Assembly: GCF_004514425.2 (NCBI RefSeq)
Contig: NZ_MYFN02000008.1
Location: 124,001 to 188,000, forward strand
Direction of reading: 5' to 3'
DNA length: 64,000 nucleotides
From: Shinella sumterensis
Lineage (GTDB): Bacteria; Pseudomonadota; Alphaproteobacteria; Rhizobiales; Rhizobiaceae
Shown here: piece by piece, positions 9,079 to 18,873 of the stretch
Layout of the letters: each line of letters opens with the position of its first letter
Numbering within the stretch: the stretch's first letter is position 1
Position numbers and translations under genes: made by a program
The notes under the pieces: generated by a model
Database searches by the model: none
The model's input: only the letters and a program-made list of their open reading frames with translations
Told to the model about the DNA's origin: nothing

Positions 9079-9639
9079 TCAGCCGGGCCGGTAACGATAG
9101 AAGTGCATGCGCGTTTCGCCGAACGTCCTGACTTCGAGAAGCTCGAAGCCGTCGACGGCGGCGGGTTGAATATCGGCACGCTCCTCGAGGATCGCAAGGG
9201 CGCCCTCGACGAGCCAGCCGCCGCGGGCGGCGGCGTCGAGCGCGCGCTCGCCGAGACCCTTCGCATAGGGCGGGTCGGCAAAGAGGAAATCGAACGGTTC
9301 CATCGTGCCGATGCCGCCGAGCGACGTGGCGTCGCGGCGGAAGATCTTGGCGCGGCCGATCACGCCGAGCGATTCCGTGTTGGCGTGCAGCAGCCCCCTG
9401 CCCTCCACGCCCTGCTCGACAAAGAGCACGGCGCGCGCGCCGCGCGACAGCGCCTCGAAGCCGACGGCACCGGTGCCCGCGAAGAGATCGAGCACGCGCG
9501 TTCCGTCAAGGGCCTCGGGATAGGCGTGGGAGAGGATGTTGAACAGGCTTTCGCGCGTGCGGTCCGTCGTCGGACGGATATCGTCCGACGACGGCGTTGC
9601 AAGCGAACGGCCGCGAAATTCTCCGCCGACGATCCGCAC
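9079..9639 (-). CDS. rsmD: 16S rRNA (guanine(966)-N(2))-methyltransferase RsmD
   Basis: Methylates G966 of 16S rRNA in the assembled 30S particle, using S-adenosylmethionine. The 186-residue protein opens with MRIVGGEFRGR, followed by RPTTDRTRESLFNIL, both family hallmarks. The SAM-binding motif is LDLFAGTGAVGFEALSRGA and the catalytic N-methyltransferase motif is ADPPY. It begins only six bases after the rluB stop codon, an arrangement of rluB-rsmD conserved in rhizobia. Confidence 0.95.
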   Translation of the reverse strand: MRIVGGEFRGRSLATPSSDDIRPTTDRTRESLFNILSHAYPEALDGTRVLDLFAGTGAVGFEALSRGARAVLFVEQGVEGRGLLHANTESLGVIGRAKIFRRDATSLGGIGTMEPFDFLFADPPYAKGLGERALDAAARGGWLVEGALAILEERADIQPAAVDGFELLEVRTFGETRMHFYRYRPG

Positions 9640-9645
9640 GGCGGA

Positions 9646-11529
9646 TTACTTGCCCTTGCCGCGCGGACGGCCGCCGCCGGCAGGACGGCCACCGCCGGGC
9701 TTGCCGCCACCGGGCTTTCCGCCAAAGGACTTGCCGCCGGGTTTGCCGCCGAACGACTTGCCGCCGTCGCGGCGCGGCGGACGGTCGGAGAACGCGCGTT
9801 CGCCCTCTGCCCGTGGCTTGCGGTCGCCAAAGGATCGTTCACCCCGGGCCGGACGGTCGCCGAAGGAACGCTCGCCCTGCGCACGCGGCTTGCGGTCGCC
9901 GAAATCGCGGGGTGCGCGGTCATCGCCGGCGCCGGAGCGCTTGCGTCCGAAACCGCCACGGCCGCCATCGTCGCGGCCACCGGCTTCCGGCTCGGAGGCG
10001 CGGATCCACTCGCCGTCCTCGTCGCGCGTCTTCAGGATGCGGGGCTTTTCCACACGATCGTCACCGGGACGGCCGCGGGCCGGACCCCTGCTATCGAAAC
10101 CCTTGCGGTCCGGATCGAACTTCTTGGCCGAACGGGTCGGCGCGCCATCGGCCGTGCGGCCATAACGCTTGGTCTTGGGTGCACCTTCGGGACGCACGCG
10201 CGGCTCGCGCTTCACGCCTTCTGCCGACGCATCGGCCGTTTTCTCGGCGACGGGACGGGCGCCGGGCGCCATCCAGACATTGGACTTGCGGGCACGGTTC
10301 GCAGGCTCGCGCTTCGGCTTGCTTTCGAAGCGGTCGCCGTCGCGATCCCGGTCGCGATCACGGTCGCGCGAACCACCACGCGGCTTGTCACTGAACCGGT
10401 CGTCGCGCCTGGTGTCCAGCCGCGCGCGGGCCTGCTCGCGGCGATCGCCATCACGGCGGCCGGCGGGCTTCTCGCGACGCTCTGCCGGACGCTCGCTCCA
10501 GGCGGACGCCTCCTCGCGGGGCTTCACCGGCTTGGCGGCGGCATCCTCATCCGCCTTGTGGTCGAAGAGCGGCGCGTCGAAATTCGCTCCGGATTCCTCG
10601 ATCAGGCGCGGGCCGAGCTGGTCGCGCAGCGTGCGGCCGCGGATTTCCTGGGCGTGGCCTTCCGGCAGTTCGCCGAGCTGGAAGGGGCCGTAGGAAATGC
10701 GGATGAGCCGGTTGACGTCGAGGCCGAGCGCGCCGAGCACATTCTTGACTTCGCGGTTCTTGCCTTCGCGCAGGCCGAGCGTCAGCCAGACATTGGAGCC
10801 CTGCGCCTTGTCGAGCGTCGCGTCGATCGAGCCGTAGAGCACGCCGTCGACGGCAATGCCTTCCTTCAGCTTGTCGAGATCGGCCTGCTCGATCTTGCCG
10901 TGGGCGCGCACGCGGTAGCGGCGCAGCCAGCCGGTCGTCGGCAGCTCCAGCATGCGGGCGAGGCCACCGTCATTGGTCAGCAGCAGCAGGCCTTCGGTGT
11001 TGATGTCGAGGCGGCCGATGGACATGACCCGCGGCAATTCTTCGGGCAGGTTGTCGAAGACGGTCGGGCGGCCTTCCGGGTCGGCATTGGTCGTCACGAG
11101 GCCGGCAGGCTTGTGGTAGAGCCACAGGCGCGTGCGCTCGATGCCGCGCACCGGCACGCCATCCACCTCGATGCGGTCGGCGAAACTGGCATTGAGCACC
11201 GGGGTCTCCAGCACCTTGCCGTTCACGCTGACGCGGCCTTCCATGATCATGCGCTCGATATCGCGGCGCGAGGCCACGCCCGCGCGGGCGAGCAGCTTGG
11301 AAATGCGTTCGGGCGCGAGTTCGGCCCCGGCCGGCGCGGCAGGTGCCGGCTTGGCGGCGCGGGCAGGCTTGCCGTCGCGCGGCGCCGCCTTGCCGTCAAA
11401 AGGCTTCTTGCCCGCCGGCTTGCCGCCGAAGGATTTCTTGCCCGCGGCCGCCGATGCGGCGCCACGCGGCTTGGTATCGCGGCCCGCGGGCTTTGCGCCC
11501 GGCCGTTTTGGCTTGTCTTTGGATGTCAT
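9646..11529 (-). CDS. rluB: RluB-type 23S/16S rRNA pseudouridine synthase with long disordered tails
   Basis: Isomerises a uridine in rRNA; RluB acts on U2605 of 23S rRNA. The 627-residue protein is more than twice the length of E. coli RluB. An S4 RNA-binding domain covers about residues 74-120, and the catalytic domain holds GRLDINTEG with the catalytic aspartate at about 175. Residues 1-68 are Lys/Ala/Pro/Gly-rich. About 315 C-terminal residues are Arg/Lys/Asp/Gly-rich, with repeated units of the type ERSFGDRPARG and KSFGGKPGG. These tails look unstructured and RNA-binding. Members in rhizobia often carry such extensions. Confidence 0.9.
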   Translation of the reverse strand: MTSKDKPKRPGAKPAGRDTKPRGAASAAAGKKSFGGKPAGKKPFDGKAAPRDGKPARAAKPAPAAPAGAELAPERISKLLARAGVASRRDIERMIMEGRVSVNGKVLETPVLNASFADRIEVDGVPVRGIERTRLWLYHKPAGLVTTNADPEGRPTVFDNLPEELPRVMSIGRLDINTEGLLLLTNDGGLARMLELPTTGWLRRYRVRAHGKIEQADLDKLKEGIAVDGVLYGSIDATLDKAQGSNVWLTLGLREGKNREVKNVLGALGLDVNRLIRISYGPFQLGELPEGHAQEIRGRTLRDQLGPRLIEESGANFDAPLFDHKADEDAAAKPVKPREEASAWSERPAERREKPAGRRDGDRREQARARLDTRRDDRFSDKPRGGSRDRDRDRDRDGDRFESKPKREPANRARKSNVWMAPGARPVAEKTADASAEGVKREPRVRPEGAPKTKRYGRTADGAPTRSAKKFDPDRKGFDSRGPARGRPGDDRVEKPRILKTRDEDGEWIRASEPEAGGRDDGGRGGFGRKRSGAGDDRAPRDFGDRKPRAQGERSFGDRPARGERSFGDRKPRAEGERAFSDRPPRRDGGKSFGGKPGGKSFGGKPGGGKPGGGRPAGGGRPRGKGK

Positions 11530-11598
11530 TTGTGTTGCCTGCGTTTTCGCGTGTCCTATCAGGTCAGACGCCCCGGGTTAAGAGGAATTCGTTCCGCT

Positions 11599-12042
11599 AT
11601 GACAAATCGCTTCATGGAGATCGCGCTGGCCGAGGCCCGCGCCGCCGGCAAACGCGGTGAAGTGCCCGTCGGCGCCGTGCTCGTCATGGACGGCGCGGTC
11701 GTGGCGCAGGCGGGCAATCGCACGCGCGCCGACAATGATGTGACGGCCCATGCCGAAGTCGCCGTCATCCGCGAGGCCGCCCGCACGCTCGGCCAGGAGC
11801 GGCTGACGGGCGCGGACCTCTACGTGACGCTCGAACCCTGCACGCTGTGCGCGGCCGCCATCTCGTTTGCCCGCATCCGCCGGCTTTATTACGGCGCGGA
11901 AGACCCGAAGGGCGGCGGCGTCGACAACGGCGTGCGCTTCTTCGCCCAGCCCACCTGCCATCATGCCCCGGAGGTCTATTCCGGCATCAGCGGCGTGGAA
12001 GCGGCGGAGATCTTGAAGGATTTCTTCATGGAAAGGCGCTGA
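11599..12042 (+). CDS. tadA: tRNA-specific adenosine deaminase TadA
   Basis: Converts adenosine 34 of tRNA-Arg(ACG) to inosine, an essential step for decoding. The 147-residue protein has the zinc and catalytic motif HAEV near residue 53 and the second zinc motif PCTLC near residue 83. The start is the ATG at 11599, giving MTNRFMEIALAEAR. The frame stays open for a long way upstream, but that part is antisense to rluB and rsmD and is not coding. tadA is divergent from rluB, with about 70 bp between the starts for both promoters. Confidence 0.95.
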   Translation: MTNRFMEIALAEARAAGKRGEVPVGAVLVMDGAVVAQAGNRTRADNDVTAHAEVAVIREAARTLGQERLTGADLYVTLEPCTLCAAAISFARIRRLYYGAEDPKGGGVDNGVRFFAQPTCHHAPEVYSGISGVEAAEILKDFFMERR

Positions 12043-12047
12043 GAACG

Positions 12048-12350
12048 ATGTCACTTGCCACCGCTATCATTGTCATCACCTTGGGCCTGATGGTCGCCAT
12101 GTCCGTTCTCGCCGCACGTCGCATCGCGCCGCGTGCAGAACGGCTGACCATGCAATGGAACCGTGAGGGGAAGCCGAACTGGTCGCTGCCACGCAACGCC
12201 GCACTCGCGTTCACGCCAGCACTAGCCGCCGTCGTGCTCATCGTCATCGCCATGAATGGCGGGATGATCGTGGCGATCCTGCCGGTCTGCGTCGCCTTTC
12301 TCGGCGCGCATGCGCTTCATCTCATCCTGCTTGCCCGGCGCGGCGGCTGA
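12048..12350 (+). CDS. Small two-helix membrane protein
   Basis: A 100-residue protein starting five bases after the tadA stop, so it is likely cotranscribed. It has an N-terminal hydrophobic helix (TAIIVITLGLMVAMSVLAA) and two closely spaced C-terminal hydrophobic stretches. The soluble segment between them reads MQWNREGKPNWSLPR, which resembles the loop of DUF1648 membrane proteins where a Trp-Asn or Phe-Asn pair precedes a Gly-containing turn. That likeness is weak and no function follows from it. Confidence 0.7.
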   Translation: MSLATAIIVITLGLMVAMSVLAARRIAPRAERLTMQWNREGKPNWSLPRNAALAFTPALAAVVLIVIAMNGGMIVAILPVCVAFLGAHALHLILLARRGG

Positions 12351-12357
12351 GTCCGAG

Positions 12358-12843
12358 TCAGCCCTCGGCAAACTGTTTCAGGCGGTCGCCCGTCAGGCGA
12401 TAGCGCAGCCACTCCGTCTGCGGCTCGGCGCCGATGGCGTCGTAGACGCGGATGGCGGGCTCGTTCCAGTCGAGCACGCTCCATTCGAAACGGCTGCAAT
12501 CCTGTTCGATGGCAAGGCGCGCCAGGTAGCGCAGCAGCATCTTGCCGACGCCGCCGCCGCGATGGGCCGGCGTCACATAGAGGTCCTCGAGATAGAGGCC
12601 GTTCTTCGAGAGCCAGGTGGAATAGGTCTTAAACCAGACGGCGGAGCCGGCCGGTTCGCCGTCTTCCGTCTCGCAGATGGCCGCGTAGCTCACCGAGCCC
12701 TCGCCGAACAGGGAGGCCACGACGCTTTCCTCGGTCGCGGCCACTTCGGACAGGGCATTTTCATAGTCCGCAAGCTCGCGGATGAAGCGCAGGATGACGG
12801 CGGCATCATCGACCGTCGCCGGCCGGATTCGATAGCCCGTCAT
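12358..12843 (-). CDS. GNAT-family N-acetyltransferase (diamine acetyltransferase-like)
   Basis: A 161-residue acetyltransferase of the GNAT fold. It has the N-terminal IRPATVDDA, the central LYLEDLYVTPAHRGGGVGKMLL with the acetyl-CoA pyrophosphate loop (HRGGGVG), and the C-terminal WSVLDWNEPAIRVYDAIGA. The YLEDLYV and WNxxAIxxY patterns match spermidine/spermine acetyltransferase-like enzymes, so an amine or thialysine substrate is possible but unproved. It begins four bases after the lipoprotein stop codon, suggesting an operon, and is convergent with the small membrane gene. Confidence 0.85.
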   Translation of the reverse strand: MTGYRIRPATVDDAAVILRFIRELADYENALSEVAATEESVVASLFGEGSVSYAAICETEDGEPAGSAVWFKTYSTWLSKNGLYLEDLYVTPAHRGGGVGKMLLRYLARLAIEQDCSRFEWSVLDWNEPAIRVYDAIGAEPQTEWLRYRLTGDRLKQFAEG

Positions 12844-12847
12844 GATG

Positions 12848-13462
12848 TCAGAACGGCCACCAGCTGGAACCGCCCTGCTTGGCGGCCCTGGCTTCCTTCT
12901 TGCGGCGGCGTTCCTTCTGCTTCTCAGGCTCGCCGAGATCGGCCTGGGCCTCCTCGGGGATCCTGCGATATTCGGTCGGCGGGTCGCTCAGGTAGCGGCG
13001 CTGATCGGAATAGGCGCCCATCTGCAGGCGGCGCGCCTCGCGATAGGCCTGCGTCTGCTCTGCCGTGCTCATCTGGCGGGCCGTCGTATTCTGGCTGGCG
13101 AGCGGCGAGCGGTAGCGGGGATCGTTGGCGTTCTCGTCCGCCTCGGCGCGCAGGCGCTCGCGCATGTCTTCCGGATTCTCAAGCCACTCGGGATTGTCCT
13201 TGGACGCGACGGACTGCTGCGGGTTGGCCAGCGCCGTCTTGTCCCTCGGCACGACGAGACCGCCGCGCGGCTGGTAGCGGACCTTCTTGGCGTCCTTGTT
13301 TTCCGGCTGGATCATCACGGCGTTGCCGAGGTCGTCGATCAGCTGCTCGCCGGCGGTCTTGTCGGTGCCGTAGGTCGGGCCCATGCAGCCGGTCAGAAGG
13401 AGGCTGCCGCCGAGAAGGCCGAACAGGCCGGTCCGTACCCGAATATTTCGCGTCATTCCCAT
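12848..13462 (-). CDS. Outer-membrane-type lipoprotein, unknown function
   Basis: A 204-residue predicted lipoprotein. The N-terminus MGMTRNIRVRTGLFGLLGG leads to the lipobox LLTGC, with the modified cysteine at about residue 25. The mature part is hydrophilic and charged, and the C-terminal 50 residues are rich in Glu, Lys and Arg before a WWPF end. I recognise no enzymatic domain. The start is the ATG at 13462, five bases after GGAAGGG; a longer frame upstream lacks a ribosome site. Confidence 0.8.
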   Translation of the reverse strand: MGMTRNIRVRTGLFGLLGGSLLLTGCMGPTYGTDKTAGEQLIDDLGNAVMIQPENKDAKKVRYQPRGGLVVPRDKTALANPQQSVASKDNPEWLENPEDMRERLRAEADENANDPRYRSPLASQNTTARQMSTAEQTQAYREARRLQMGAYSDQRRYLSDPPTEYRRIPEEAQADLGEPEKQKERRRKKEARAAKQGGSSWWPF

Positions 13463-13600
13463 GAATACCCTTCCAGCAGAGCCGGTACGCAGAAAACTCA
13501 TTCCACGGCAAAAGTCCGCCGTGCCATGGCGGAACAATCCGACCATTTTCAGGCAGCATTACCGGATGAAGCCTCCAAGTGCAATTCATGCCGGCAAATC

Positions 13601-13624
13601 GACGGCCGGAAAGAACCGGCCGTC
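13601..13624 (-). terminator. Stem-loop after ileS
   Basis: A perfect 9-bp stem GACGGCCGG / CCGGCCGTC encloses the 6-base loop AAAGAA. On the minus strand it begins 15 bases past the ileS stop codon. The run of thymines after the stem is weak (GATTTGCC), so it may be a weak terminator or a transcript-stabilising hairpin. Confidence 0.5.
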
Positions 13625-13638
13625 AACAGAGCGGGCGC

Positions 13639-16527
13639 TTATGCCGCGCGGCGGAAACCGATTTCGCGCAGCGCAGCCGCATCGCGGGCCGAGACGTCAG
13701 GATATTCGGGGTCGGAACCGACATCCGTCGTGATACGCCAGGAGCGGGCGCATTTCAGCCCCTCCGCCAGCTTCGGCTCGACCGAGACCTTGGGGACTTC
13801 CGCAAGGCGGAAGGCATCCGCGGGGCCCTCACCCGCAACCAGCGTGATGGCCGAGGTGATGCAGATTTCCGCGAAATCCTGGCCTTCGAGGGCAGCCAGA
13901 AGCTCGGGATCGGCGATGTGAACGACGGGAGCCGCCTCCAGCGAAGCGCCGATGCGTTTCTCGCGGCGCTCGATTTCCAGCGCGCCGGTGACGACCGAGC
14001 GCACCGCGCGGATCTTCTCCCACTTGGCCTCGAGCGCGTCGTTGCGCCATTCGGCCGGCACGTCGGGGAACTGCTCCAGATGCACCGAGACGGCATCCGG
14101 CTTGCGCGAGAGCCAGGCCTCTTCCATCGTGAAGGGCAGCATCGGGGCGAGCCAGGTGACGAGGCAATCGAAGAGCTTGCGGATGACGGCAAGGGCTGCG
14201 CGGCGCTTCAGCGAGGACGGGGCATCGCAGTAGAGCGCATCCTTGCGCACGTCGAAATAGAAGGCCGAGAGCTCGACATTCGAGAAGTCGATGAGCGCGC
14301 GGGTGATCTTCTTGAAGTCGAAGGCATCGTAGCCCGACCGCACAAGCGCATCCAGTTCCGCCAGCCGGTGCAGCATGAGCTTTTCCAGCTCCGGCATGTC
14401 GGCATAGGCGATCTCCTCGCCCGTGTCGTGCGCCAGCGTGCCCAGCATCCAGCGCACCGTGTTGCGCAGCTTGCGGTAGGCATCGATATTGGTCTGGATG
14501 ATCGTCTTGCCGAGGCGCTGGTCTTCCCAGTAGTCGGTCGTCATGACCCAGAGGCGAAGGATATCGGCGCCCGATTCCTTCATGACGTCCTGCGGCGAGA
14601 CGACGTTGCCCTTGGACTTCGACATCTTCTCGCCCTTCTCGTCCATGGTGAAGCCATGGGTGACGACGGCATTGTAGGGCGCACGGCCGCGCGTCGCGCA
14701 GCTTTCGAGCAGCGACGAATGGAACCAGCCGCGATGCTGGTCGGAGCCTTCGAGATAGACGTCTGCGGGCCATTTCAGGTCCGGGCGGTCCTCCAGCGTG
14801 AAGGTGTGGGTCGAGCCCGAGTCGAACCAGACATCGAGGATGTCCATGACCTGCGTCCAGGCTTCTCCCGCACGATTGCCCAGAAAGCGCTCACGCGCAC
14901 CTTCGGCGAACCAGGCATCGGCGCCTTCCTTCTCGAACGCCTCGAGGATGCGGGCGTTGACGTCCTCGTCGACGAGCACGTCACCCTTTTCATCGGCGAA
15001 GACGGCGATCGGTACGCCCCATGCCCTTTGGCGGGAAAGAACCCAGTCCGGGCGGCCTTCGATCATGCCGCGCAGACGGTTCTGGCCGGAGGCCGGCACG
15101 AAGCGGGTCTGGTCGATCGCGGCAAGCGAACGCGAGCGCAGCGTGGTGCCGTCGCCGAGTTCCTTGTCCATGTAGACGAACCACTGCGGCGTGTTGCGGA
15201 AGATGACCGGCTTCTTCGAACGCCAGGAATGCGGATAGGAATGCTTGAGGCGGCCGCGGGCAAAGAGGTTGTTTTCGGCGATCAGCGCCTTGATGACGCG
15301 GTCGTTGGCGTCGCCCTTCTTGCCGTTGTCGTCCATGACGCGCGCGCCTTCGAAGCCGGGGGCTTCGGCGGTGTAGAAGCCGGCGTCGTCCACGGTGAAG
15401 GGGATCTTCGCGGAGATGCCGCGCGCCTCGAGGTTGCGGGCCTCGGCCATCCAGGCATCAAAGTCCTCGCGGCCGTGGCCGGGGGCGGTGTGCACGAAGC
15501 CCGTGCCGGCATCGTCGGTGACATGATCGCCATCGAGCAGCGGCACCTGGAAGGTATAGCCGAGCGGTGCGAGCGGATGGGCGGTCACGAGTGCCGACAG
15601 CTCTTCCGGCGCGACATCGCGCAGGAACTTCAGCGTCACCTTGGCCTTGGCCGCGCAGTCATCGGCCAGGCGGGTGGCGAAGATCAGCTTTTCGCCCGGC
15701 TGCGGGCCGAAATCGTTCGTGGCGCTTTCCACCTCGTAGAGGCCGTAGGGGAAGCGCGACGAGAAGGAGATGGCGCGGTTGCCGGGGATCGTCCAGGGCG
15801 TGGTCGTCCAGATGACGACGAAGTTGCCCTTGAGGTCGGCAGGCCCCTCGGTCACGGGGAACTTTACCCAGATCGTGTCGCTCTCGACATCGGCATATTC
15901 GACTTCGGCTTCGGCCAGCGCCGTGCGCTCGACGACCGACCACATGACGGGCTTGGAGCCGCGATAGAGCTGGCCGGACTTGGCGATCTTCAGCAGCTCG
16001 CCGGCGATACGGGCTTCGGCGTGGAAGGCCATGGTCGTGTAGGGATTTTCGAAGTCGCCCTCGATGCCGAGACGCTTGAACTCCTCCGACTGGACCTTGA
16101 TCCAGCCGCTCGCGAAGTCACGGCATTCCTGGCGGAACTCGTTGACCGGAACCTCGTCCTTGTTCTTGCCCTTCTCGCGGTACTTCTCCTCGATCTTCCA
16201 CTCGATGGGAAGGCCGTGGCAGTCCCAGCCGGGCACGTAGTTGGCGTCATAGCCGCGCATCTGGAACGAGCGGGTGATGACGTCCTTGAGGATCTTGTTC
16301 AGCGCGTGGCCGATATGGATGTTGCCGTTGGCATAGGGCGGACCGTCGTGCAGCACGAATTTTTCGCGGCCGGCGGCGGAGGCGCGCAGCTTCTTGTAGA
16401 GGTTCATCTGCTGCCAGCGGGCCACCGTTTCCGGCTCCTTCTGCGGCAGGCCCGCACGCATCGGGAAATCCGTCTGCGGCAGGTTGAGGGTGGACGAATA
16501 ATCGACTTTTTCAGGCGTATCGGTCAT
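13639..16527 (-). CDS. ileS: Isoleucyl-tRNA synthetase
   Basis: Charges tRNA-Ile with isoleucine and hydrolyses mischarged valine. The 962-residue protein is the normal length for an alphaproteobacterial class I IleRS. The HIGH motif is HIGHALNK near residue 71 and the KMSKS loop is KMSKSKGN in the region of residue 630. The editing-domain region contains [10 protein letters not shown]. The C-terminal part lacks the four-cysteine zinc cluster of E. coli IleRS as far as I can see. It is the last gene of the HAD-ribF-ileS run on the minus strand. Confidence 0.97.
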   Translation of the reverse strand: MTDTPEKVDYSSTLNLPQTDFPMRAGLPQKEPETVARWQQMNLYKKLRASAAGREKFVLHDGPPYANGNIHIGHALNKILKDVITRSFQMRGYDANYVPGWDCHGLPIEWKIEEKYREKGKNKDEVPVNEFRQECRDFASGWIKVQSEEFKRLGIEGDFENPYTTMAFHAEARIAGELLKIAKSGQLYRGSKPVMWSVVERTALAEAEVEYADVESDTIWVKFPVTEGPADLKGNFVVIWTTTPWTIPGNRAISFSSRFPYGLYEVESATNDFGPQPGEKLIFATRLADDCAAKAKVTLKFLRDVAPEELSALVTAHPLAPLGYTFQVPLLDGDHVTDDAGTGFVHTAPGHGREDFDAWMAEARNLEARGISAKIPFTVDDAGFYTAEAPGFEGARVMDDNGKKGDANDRVIKALIAENNLFARGRLKHSYPHSWRSKKPVIFRNTPQWFVYMDKELGDGTTLRSRSLAAIDQTRFVPASGQNRLRGMIEGRPDWVLSRQRAWGVPIAVFADEKGDVLVDEDVNARILEAFEKEGADAWFAEGARERFLGNRAGEAWTQVMDILDVWFDSGSTHTFTLEDRPDLKWPADVYLEGSDQHRGWFHSSLLESCATRGRAPYNAVVTHGFTMDEKGEKMSKSKGNVVSPQDVMKESGADILRLWVMTTDYWEDQRLGKTIIQTNIDAYRKLRNTVRWMLGTLAHDTGEEIAYADMPELEKLMLHRLAELDALVRSGYDAFDFKKITRALIDFSNVELSAFYFDVRKDALYCDAPSSLKRRAALAVIRKLFDCLVTWLAPMLPFTMEEAWLSRKPDAVSVHLEQFPDVPAEWRNDALEAKWEKIRAVRSVVTGALEIERREKRIGASLEAAPVVHIADPELLAALEGQDFAEICITSAITLVAGEGPADAFRLAEVPKVSVEPKLAEGLKCARSWRITTDVGSDPEYPDVSARDAAALREIGFRRAA

Positions 16528-16790
16528 GGATATGGCTATCGTCTTTGTTCGCGCGCTTTGTGCGCATGCGGGGAATATCGGTCAGTGCACCGGCAATGAC
16601 AGCGGGGGCGCTTCAGGAACGCCCGAAATCCCGGACCTTCCGGCCTCGCTCAGAGCGCGCGGAAGGCCGGGCCACTAATTCGCAGATCGATGGTCAGCCG
16701 GTGGAGCATCATGCGCGCGGTCTTACGGGGTTTTCGGCGGTTTGAAAAGACTGCGGGAGGATATTTGGAGGGCGGTGCTAGATCGCCACC

Positions 16791-17771
16791 TCAGAAACAG
16801 AGACGCTGGTCGATGTCCCCGAGCGGGCGCACGCCGGAGAGAAGCGCGCGCGCTTCTTCCTCGTCGCGCTTCATCTGCACGACGAGCGCGTCGAGACCGT
16901 CGAATTTCAGTTCGTCGCGCAGGTGGCCGAAGAAGGAGACGGCGGAGATTTCGCCGTAGAGATCGCCGGAGAAGTCGAAGAGGAAGGTTTCGAGCAGCGG
17001 CGCGCCGTTCGATGTGACGGTCGGGCGGCGGCCGTAGCTTGCGACGCCGTCATGCAGGCTGCCGTCGGGACGGCGGAAGCGCACGGCGTAGATGCCGTTG
17101 CGCAGTTCCACTTCCGGCGGAAGCGCCATGTTGGCAGTGGGGTAGCCGAGGGTGCGGCCGAGTTTCTTGCCGTCGATGACCTCGGCCTCGACGGTGTAGC
17201 GGTAGCCGAGCAGGCCGGCGGCTTCAGAAACGGCGCCCTCGCCGAGCAGGGAGCGGATGACGCTGGAGGAGATGACCGAGGCGTTCTCATCGCGGAAGGC
17301 ATCGACCAGCGTCACGCCGAAACCGTTGTCCTGTCCGGCGGCCATCAGGAAGGCGGGGCCGCCTTCCCTGCCCTTGCCGAAATGGAAATCGAAGCCGGTG
17401 ACGACCTCCGAGGCGTGCAGCCATTCGAGCAGGACGGCGCCGATGAAATCGTGCGCCGACATTTCCGAGAAGGTGCGGTCGAACGGATATTCGATGACGG
17501 CGGAAAAGCCCATGCCCTCCAGGATACGGGCCTTGAGGGGGGCGGGCGTCAAGCGGAAAACGGGCGTGTCCGGCCGGAAGATCGTGCGCGGATGCGGCTC
17601 GAAGGTGAGCACCAGAGCCGGGATGCCGCGGCTTTTGGCAATGTCCAGCGCCCGTTGCAGCACGGCCTGGTGGCCGCGGTGCACGCCGTCGAAATTGCCG
17701 ATGGCGATGACCCCGCCGCGCAGATGCTCCGGCAGCGGCTGTTTCGTCTCGTTCCTGTGAAATACCGTCAT
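16791..17771 (-). CDS. ribF: Bifunctional riboflavin kinase / FAD synthetase
   Basis: Phosphorylates riboflavin to FMN, then adenylylates FMN to FAD. The 326-residue protein has the N-terminal nucleotidylyltransferase motif GNFDGVHRGHQ near residue 26 and the second motif SSSVIRSLL. The C-terminal riboflavin kinase domain holds GRTLGYPTANM and ends with the usual GDIDQRLCF region. The start is the ATG at 17771, giving MTVFHRNE; the longer open frame overlaps the HAD gene. It is 19 bp downstream of the HAD hydrolase gene. Confidence 0.95.
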   Translation of the reverse strand: MTVFHRNETKQPLPEHLRGGVIAIGNFDGVHRGHQAVLQRALDIAKSRGIPALVLTFEPHPRTIFRPDTPVFRLTPAPLKARILEGMGFSAVIEYPFDRTFSEMSAHDFIGAVLLEWLHASEVVTGFDFHFGKGREGGPAFLMAAGQDNGFGVTLVDAFRDENASVISSSVIRSLLGEGAVSEAAGLLGYRYTVEAEVIDGKKLGRTLGYPTANMALPPEVELRNGIYAVRFRRPDGSLHDGVASYGRRPTVTSNGAPLLETFLFDFSGDLYGEISAVSFFGHLRDELKFDGLDALVVQMKRDEEEARALLSGVRPLGDIDQRLCF

Positions 17772-17790
17772 GACGACCGTCTCCGTCCCG

Positions 17791-18639
17791 TCACTGTAGC
17801 CGGGGCATCCACCATTTCGGGTGGGCCCGTTCCTGATCCAGGAAGGCAGCGAGCTTCGCCTCGTCGGTGCGGCCGCCTTCGACATAATGCTGGGCGTGGA
17901 TGCCGCCGGATATGTAGAGCACATCCAGGCCATAGGCCTCGGCGCCGCGCACATCCGTCGGCATGCCGTCGCCCACGGCAATGACCCGCGACAGGTCGAC
18001 GTCGCCGCGCACGTCGCGCGCCTCGGCGATCGCCTTGTCGTAGATCGGGCGGTGCGGCTTTCCGGCAATCTCCGTCGTGCAGCCGAGCTCCTCATAGGCT
18101 TTGGCGAGTGCGCCGGCGCAGACGATGAGCCTGTGGCCGCGCTCGACGACGAGATCCGGGTTGGCGCAGATGAAAGGCAGCTTGCGGGCGGCCAGTGCCG
18201 CGAGTTCCTCGCGGTAATCCTCGACGGTTTCCGTGTCGTCCTCGCGCAGGCCCGCGCAGACGACGATACCGGCCTCGTCCATGCCGACAGGCTCGACGTC
18301 AAGACCATCGAGCAACGGCAGGTCCTTCTCGGCGCCGATGAAATAGACCTTCCTGGGCCCCTTGGCGATCAGCGCGCGGGTCACGTCACCGGAGGTGACG
18401 ATGCGGTCATAGGCATCGTCACGCACGCCCAGTCCGCGGATCTGCACCTTCACGCCGGGATGGGGGCGCGGCGAATTGGTGATGAGAACGACGGTCATGC
18501 CGGCGGCACGGGCTTCGGCAAGCGCTTCGGACGCGTAGGAAAAGGCCTCCACCCCGTTGTGCAGCACGCCCCAGACGTCGCAGAGCATCACGTCGTAGCG
18601 GTCGGCGATGTCGCGGATGGATTGGATGCGCTGGGCCAT
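17791..18639 (-). CDS. HAD-superfamily class IIA hydrolase (TIGR01459-like)
   Basis: A 282-residue HAD phosphatase with a class IIA cap. Motif I is VMLCDVWGVLHNG, with tryptophan where most HADs have an aspartate-glycine pair, as in the TIGR01459 family. Motif II is LITNSPRP, motif III GKPHRPIYDKAI, and motif IV AVGDGMPTDV. The substrate is unknown. The family is typically found beside ribF in alphaproteobacteria, as here, which suggests but does not show a link with flavin nucleotides. It is divergent from groES. Confidence 0.88.
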   Translation of the reverse strand: MAQRIQSIRDIADRYDVMLCDVWGVLHNGVEAFSYASEALAEARAAGMTVVLITNSPRPHPGVKVQIRGLGVRDDAYDRIVTSGDVTRALIAKGPRKVYFIGAEKDLPLLDGLDVEPVGMDEAGIVVCAGLREDDTETVEDYREELAALAARKLPFICANPDLVVERGHRLIVCAGALAKAYEELGCTTEIAGKPHRPIYDKAIAEARDVRGDVDLSRVIAVGDGMPTDVRGAEAYGLDVLYISGGIHAQHYVEGGRTDEAKLAAFLDQERAHPKWWMPRLQ

Positions 18640-18836
18640 GAGGGGAGTTCCGTATCGAAATCAGGCCCGCGTGACATCGCAAAGCGACGCCAAGAAAACA
18701 AGTCTCTCCCTGCAATTTTGGCGCATCCACAGACAAAGTTGCGAAAATTCACACGCGTGCCTTGATGGCGTGGCAGGAGGTTCCCATCTGCCGGCCGCGG
18801 CGACCGCCCATGGCAAAGAATTTTGCAAGCGCGGTT

Positions 18837-18868
18837 CTTGACTCGAGAGAAAGCCCCCCTTATCTCGG
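18837..18868 (+). promoter_or_regulatory. RpoH-type heat-shock promoter of groESL
   Basis: The -35 element CTTG (18837-18840) is followed after 18 bases by CTTATCTCGG (18859-18868). This fits the alphaproteobacterial sigma-32 consensus CTTG, 17-18 bases, CYTATNTNNG at every defined position. The same bases could also serve the housekeeping sigma factor (CTTGAC, 17 bases, TTATCT). The CIRCE operator begins six bases later. Confidence 0.8.
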
Positions 18869-18873
18869 AGCCG

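Noticed and set aside
8830..11598. Upstream part of a 1070-codon plus-strand open frame joined to tadA
   Set aside because: It is antisense to patatin, rsmD and rluB, which have clear motifs; the long frame comes from high GC and the repetitive rluB tail. Only the tadA part from 11599 is real.
13579..16599. 1006-codon plus-strand open frame
   Set aside because: Antisense to ileS along its whole length, no domain likeness; a GC-rich shadow.
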